A program made the position numbers and the translations under genes. The notes beneath the pieces were generated by a model that saw only the letters and a program-made list of their open reading frames with translations, was not told where the DNA came from and did not search any database. A stretch of 64,000 nt of DNA from Desarmillaria ectypa (taxonomy: Eukaryota > Basidiomycota > Agaricomycetes > Agaricales > Physalacriaceae): assembly GCA_030407005.1 (NCBI GenBank), contig JAUDYN010000004.1, forward strand, positions 682,001-746,000. Direction: 5' to 3'. Positions 61,239 through 64,000 of the stretch are shown piece after piece; the first letter of the stretch is position 1; every line of letters starts with the position of its first letter.

Positions 61239-61661
61239 TGTTAGACCTAAAATTCATGTGATCCAAACAACATGCTAAGTTCTAGGGCTGTCTCATATTC
61301 AGACAATCACCTGACAGGAAGCAGCTATCATTTAGACCCAAGGAAGAGGGACTAAGTCTTAGTCAAGTTCTTTGAATGAAGCATTAGTATAGATAAACTT
61401 TAGCTCAAAGCTGGAGAACTATACAGTGAGAGCTATCTTACTTATATACAAAACTAAGAGTCCTAATGCAGATATGGTAGTATGTAGTCTATGCATAAAA
61501 TAATAAGAAATATTCATTAGATGAGCAACTGTTATGAGCCATAGGATAATTGCTGAAGTTGTCTAATATGGGCAAGATGACAGTAGTGTGGTAATGATAT
61601 AATCAGTAATTACTGAGATAAGATAGGTATTGAAGATAAGATAAGCAGAAAAATCATAACA
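61239..61661 (-). mobile_element. GyF 5' LTR
   Basis: TGTTAGACCT to ATCATAACA. The inner edge is followed by PBS TTAGCTTGAAGCT (minus, 61226-61238), which pairs with R AGCTTTGAGCTAA except at one dinucleotide where CpG decay on either strand explains the mismatch. Confidence 0.92.
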
Positions 61662-61666
61662 AAAAT

Positions 61667-61814
61667 ATCCCATGAAACAAATTGGATGGGCTCAGATATA
61701 CTTGATGCTCAATGTCATTGCTTAGTGATCATGAAACTCAGGTGAATGTTCCAAAGTCTTCCCTGATCATTCCTCCTCATGTCACTGGCTCTAACATACA
61801 GCACAGTGTCTATC
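61667..61814. other. Short spacer right of GyF, no gene seen
   Basis: About 150 bp of CpG-poor sequence; no convincing match to FunK1 or to the first PDI copy's upstream region. Confidence 0.4.
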
Positions 61815-61985
61815 AAGGGATCAGTACTGACATCTGATAATTTTGAGATGACTATCACCAGTGGTGTCTAGTTTATTGAGTATTTTTCTCTATACTGTGG
61901 TCACTGCAAAAATTTTGCCCTGACCTGGGAATAACTTGTGATGATTAGTGTGGAGGAATTGCCAGTGGTGAACTTCTCTTTGAAT
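61815..61985 (+). pseudogene. Protein disulfide isomerase-like exon fragment (copy 2)
   Basis: GSVLTSDNFEMTITSGV, then a TAG in place of Trp, FIEYFSLYCGHCKNFALTWE and a stop in place of Gln. It aligns with copy 1 (14984-15150), and the CGHC motif is kept. All ten CpGs of copy 1 over this stretch are lost. Confidence 0.82.
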
Positions 61986-62138
61986 TATCATTACTTCATT
62001 AGAATTGCAAGGACACTACTCATCCTTCATCTTCATAGCAATCATATTGCATCACTATCCTATCATTATTCATCAGCATTTGGGACTTTTTCATTGGAAT
62101 GCTACTATAGAGGATTATCATACACTTGCTATATAGAT

Positions 62139-62634
62139 TGCTGTGAAATGGGGAGGATTGGTTTGTTCACAGTTAATACATGTGTGGTGTCAGGCCAATA
62201 GTATTGTGCTTGGCTGAGCTCTGCAAATGCATGCAGATATACACTACTGTCCCTACTTATATACTAAATATTGGAATTGGAATTGATCCATAGCTCCATA
62301 GCTACTATAAGTGGAAACATCGCCATATGTACAGCAGTTACTTAGCTATGTATTCCCTGGACTACATACAGGTTAGTTATTACTATAGGTACAATGGTTG
62401 TATTTGAGTAGCTATAAGCTGGCTAATAAAACCTCGCCAGCTTCTTAACCCACACACTCTCTGGTATACTTTGTACATCATATTTGGAGAAGAGACAGAA
62501 GACATCACGAATTCTCACACTAAATGCTAATTTACTAGAATCTTCTAGACTTTTCCTAATACTTCTCCCTTAATCAGCGAGTTCAGCATGATGCTGGATT
62601 GCCATCATCGTGGCTCAACTTTCAAATTCCAACA
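62139..62634 (+). mobile_element. Solo LTR of family Z, TSD TAGAT, itself interrupted
   Basis: TGCTGTGAAATGG to ATTCCAACA, flanked by TAGAT (62134-62138, 62635-62639). Same family as 43533-43780. Length without the inner insertion and its duplication is about 240 bp. Confidence 0.9.
62269..62519 (+). mobile_element. Solo LTR-like insertion (251 bp) inside the family Z LTR, TSD CTAAA
   Basis: TATTGGAATTGG to GAATTCTCACA, flanked by CTAAA (62264-62268, 62520-62524). The uninterrupted family Z copy at 43.6 kb shows the empty site. TG...CA-type ends with one change; parent element not in the window. Confidence 0.85.
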
Positions 62635-63362
62635 TAGATACCATTCATCATCCACACATTACTATCTTGCTCAGACTATGCCACATGACTATTCTATGTA
62701 TTATTCCTTACATTATATACTCCTTGGGTACCTCATATACATGTCAATAAAGACATACAAATCAAGGCATAGCCAAGAAAGTTGGCGTGAAGGGTAATGA
62801 GAATGAAAAAGACAATGGACGCGACTCCCATGCCTGGTTATATATCCTTCAGCTGGGTCTACACAAAATTTCCCTACTTTTTTCATATGTTGCAAATTCG
62901 AACGCTCATAGTGCACCGATGGTAGATCTTAGTAGATTGACCAATGTTCCCTCAACAGCAAGACAAGCTGAGTCATTTATCGACGTGAAGGCTAGATACT
63001 GCATATGAGCCTTGAAGCGAGTTTCCATACTAGGTTGTGAAGTCGTGTGGCAGAACAGAGGAAACAACGCCCTGAAGGGGATGTGGTGACAGAAGTGAAT
63101 TCTTGAATCAAATTATGGAAAGTACCGTAGGGAAACAGTAAGAACTCATAGAGAGTACCAGTAGTTATCAGCTCTGCGATAATGGGATGTGAGGGCGAGG
63201 AGTCTGAAAAAAACCTAGACAACCAGTCTGCAAAAAGTCCCGGCGTTGAATGCTAAATCGGGAGTCACGATTGTGCATGAAAAAAACAATGCCATCAATC
63301 ACGCGGGCGGGTGCAAGTTATGTTTCTGCCACCATATCAGTAACAACCATTGTTCTCCAGTC

Positions 63363-64000
63363 AAGTCCTCGATGAAGACGGGTTCGTGCTAGGGACGGAT
63401 AGGGCAGAAAAAGCTCGGATTCAGTGTGCACGCTATGCTCTCCAGATACTATCAAATGCCGGACTGAGATCCCATGCACTTGCAACCTTCATTGACCGCG
63501 ACCACATCCAGCTATCCTACTATGATCGGTCCGCAATTATTGTTTCCCAAGCCATCGATCTAGCGAACAAAGATGATGAGATCCTGTTCATTACCATGTT
63601 AATAGGATGTCACCATCTTACGCTCAAACAGCGCGGTATCCTTCACCATATCATCGAAGACCCGTACATCACCGATTTCAACCGACTCAACGCTGTTTCA
63701 AAAGACCCGAAGACGCTGTTCTGTGGACTGATCATGAACCTTGATAGGAACGGCAAAGCCATCAAGCTTAAATTGGGCAAAACCGTCTACCGTCAGCGAG
63801 GTCTCATTGGTCGTGATACATGTGTCATCTGTGCGACGTGCGCTGAGTGGAGTGGCATGAAGTTGGTTGTCAAAATCAGTTGGCCGAGCGCCTCGCGGAA
63901 GTCAGAAAAGGCATTGCTTAACATCGCCAAGGCGAAAGCCAAAGAGTTGGCTGGTGACGACAAGAGGCACTGGATTCTAGATCACCTCCCGAGTATACTC
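63363..64000 (+). pseudogene. FunK1 kinase copy 2, 5'-truncated, runs off window
   Basis: About 97% identical to 17281-17917 of the intact gene and open to the window edge: VLDEDGFVLGTDRAEKARIQ to KRHWILDHLPSIL. It lacks exons 1-2 and the start of exon 3, so no start codon is in place. The beta-3 Lys is kept; the catalytic loop would lie beyond 64000. CpGs are mostly retained here, unlike in the nearby PDI copy. Confidence 0.85.

Larger units (their letters stand above)
53427..61661 (-). mobile_element. Gypsy chromodomain element GyF, full length, TSD AAAAT
   Basis: 3' LTR 53427-53849 and 5' LTR 61239-61661 (both 423 bp), flanked by AAAAT (53422-53426, 61662-61666). PBS, leader remnant, gag and pol follow the common plan but are the most decayed of the set. 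Confidence 0.94.
61986..63362. other. Duplicated FunK1 upstream block, interrupted by nested LTRs
   Basis: Aligns with 15165-15961, apart from the LTR insertion 62139-62634 and a small extra segment near 63208-63230. At 63358-63362 the match jumps to 17281 of copy 1, skipping about 1.3 kb that includes the FunK1 start. No gene recognised. Confidence 0.75.

Noticed and set aside
1..64000. CRISPR arrays, rRNA or tRNA genes
   Set aside because: No spaced short repeats, rRNA-like sequence or convincing cloverleaf was seen by eye; short tRNA genes could still be missed.

Overview
The window looks like a repeat-rich chromosome segment of a filamentous basidiomycete (Agaricomycetes). The reasons are FunK1-type fungal kinases, a secreted CBM1-GH10 xylanase with 18 introns of 44-59 nt, Tf1/sushi-like chromodomain Ty3/gypsy elements, and very strong CpG loss in the repeats. 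The species cannot be named from sequence alone.

Layout. (1) 1-12873 is a nest of retroelements: gypsy element GyA (minus, runs off the left edge) lies inside the 5' part of GyB (minus), which lies inside an LTR remnant next to a 5'-truncated Ty1/copia element (Copia1). (2) 12874-23405 is the only gene island and keeps many CpGs. It holds a decayed MFS transporter (minus), a PDI fragment (plus), an intact FunK1 kinase (plus), an intact CBM1-GH10 xylanase (minus) and a FunK1 relic (minus). (3) 23406-44489 is one copia element (Copia2) swollen from a few kb to 21 kb by nested gypsy elements GyC, GyD, GyG and GyH, two inverted copies of a 1.36-kb repeat (X), and a solo LTR. CAGAC target-site duplications still frame the whole. 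(4) 44490-61666 is a decayed FunK1 gene cut by two gypsy elements (GyE, GyF) and a solo LTR, each with its own 5-bp target-site duplication. (5) 61667-64000 is a second copy of the PDI-FunK1 block of the gene island, with a 1.3-kb deletion and two nested solo LTRs.

How it works together. The gypsy elements share one design. The LTR has GATA motifs at one end and a TATA box. A primer-binding site is complementary to the element's own R region, which indicates tRNA-independent self-priming. A short reading frame with one hydrophobic segment lies between that site and gag. Gag-capsid-zinc-knuckle, protease, RT, RNase H, integrase and chromodomain follow. Almost all are dead, and many lesions, including loss of the RT aspartates, fit CpG to TpG/CpA decay. 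The host genes are a secreted plant-cell-wall xylanase and a fungus-specific kinase; they converge and have no obvious functional link.

Most unusual points: a 2-nt microexon next to the catalytic Glu of the xylanase; the conserved membrane-segment ORF upstream of gag in seven elements; R/PBS co-variation that supports self-priming; and the paired PDI-FunK1 blocks that show CpG decay directly.
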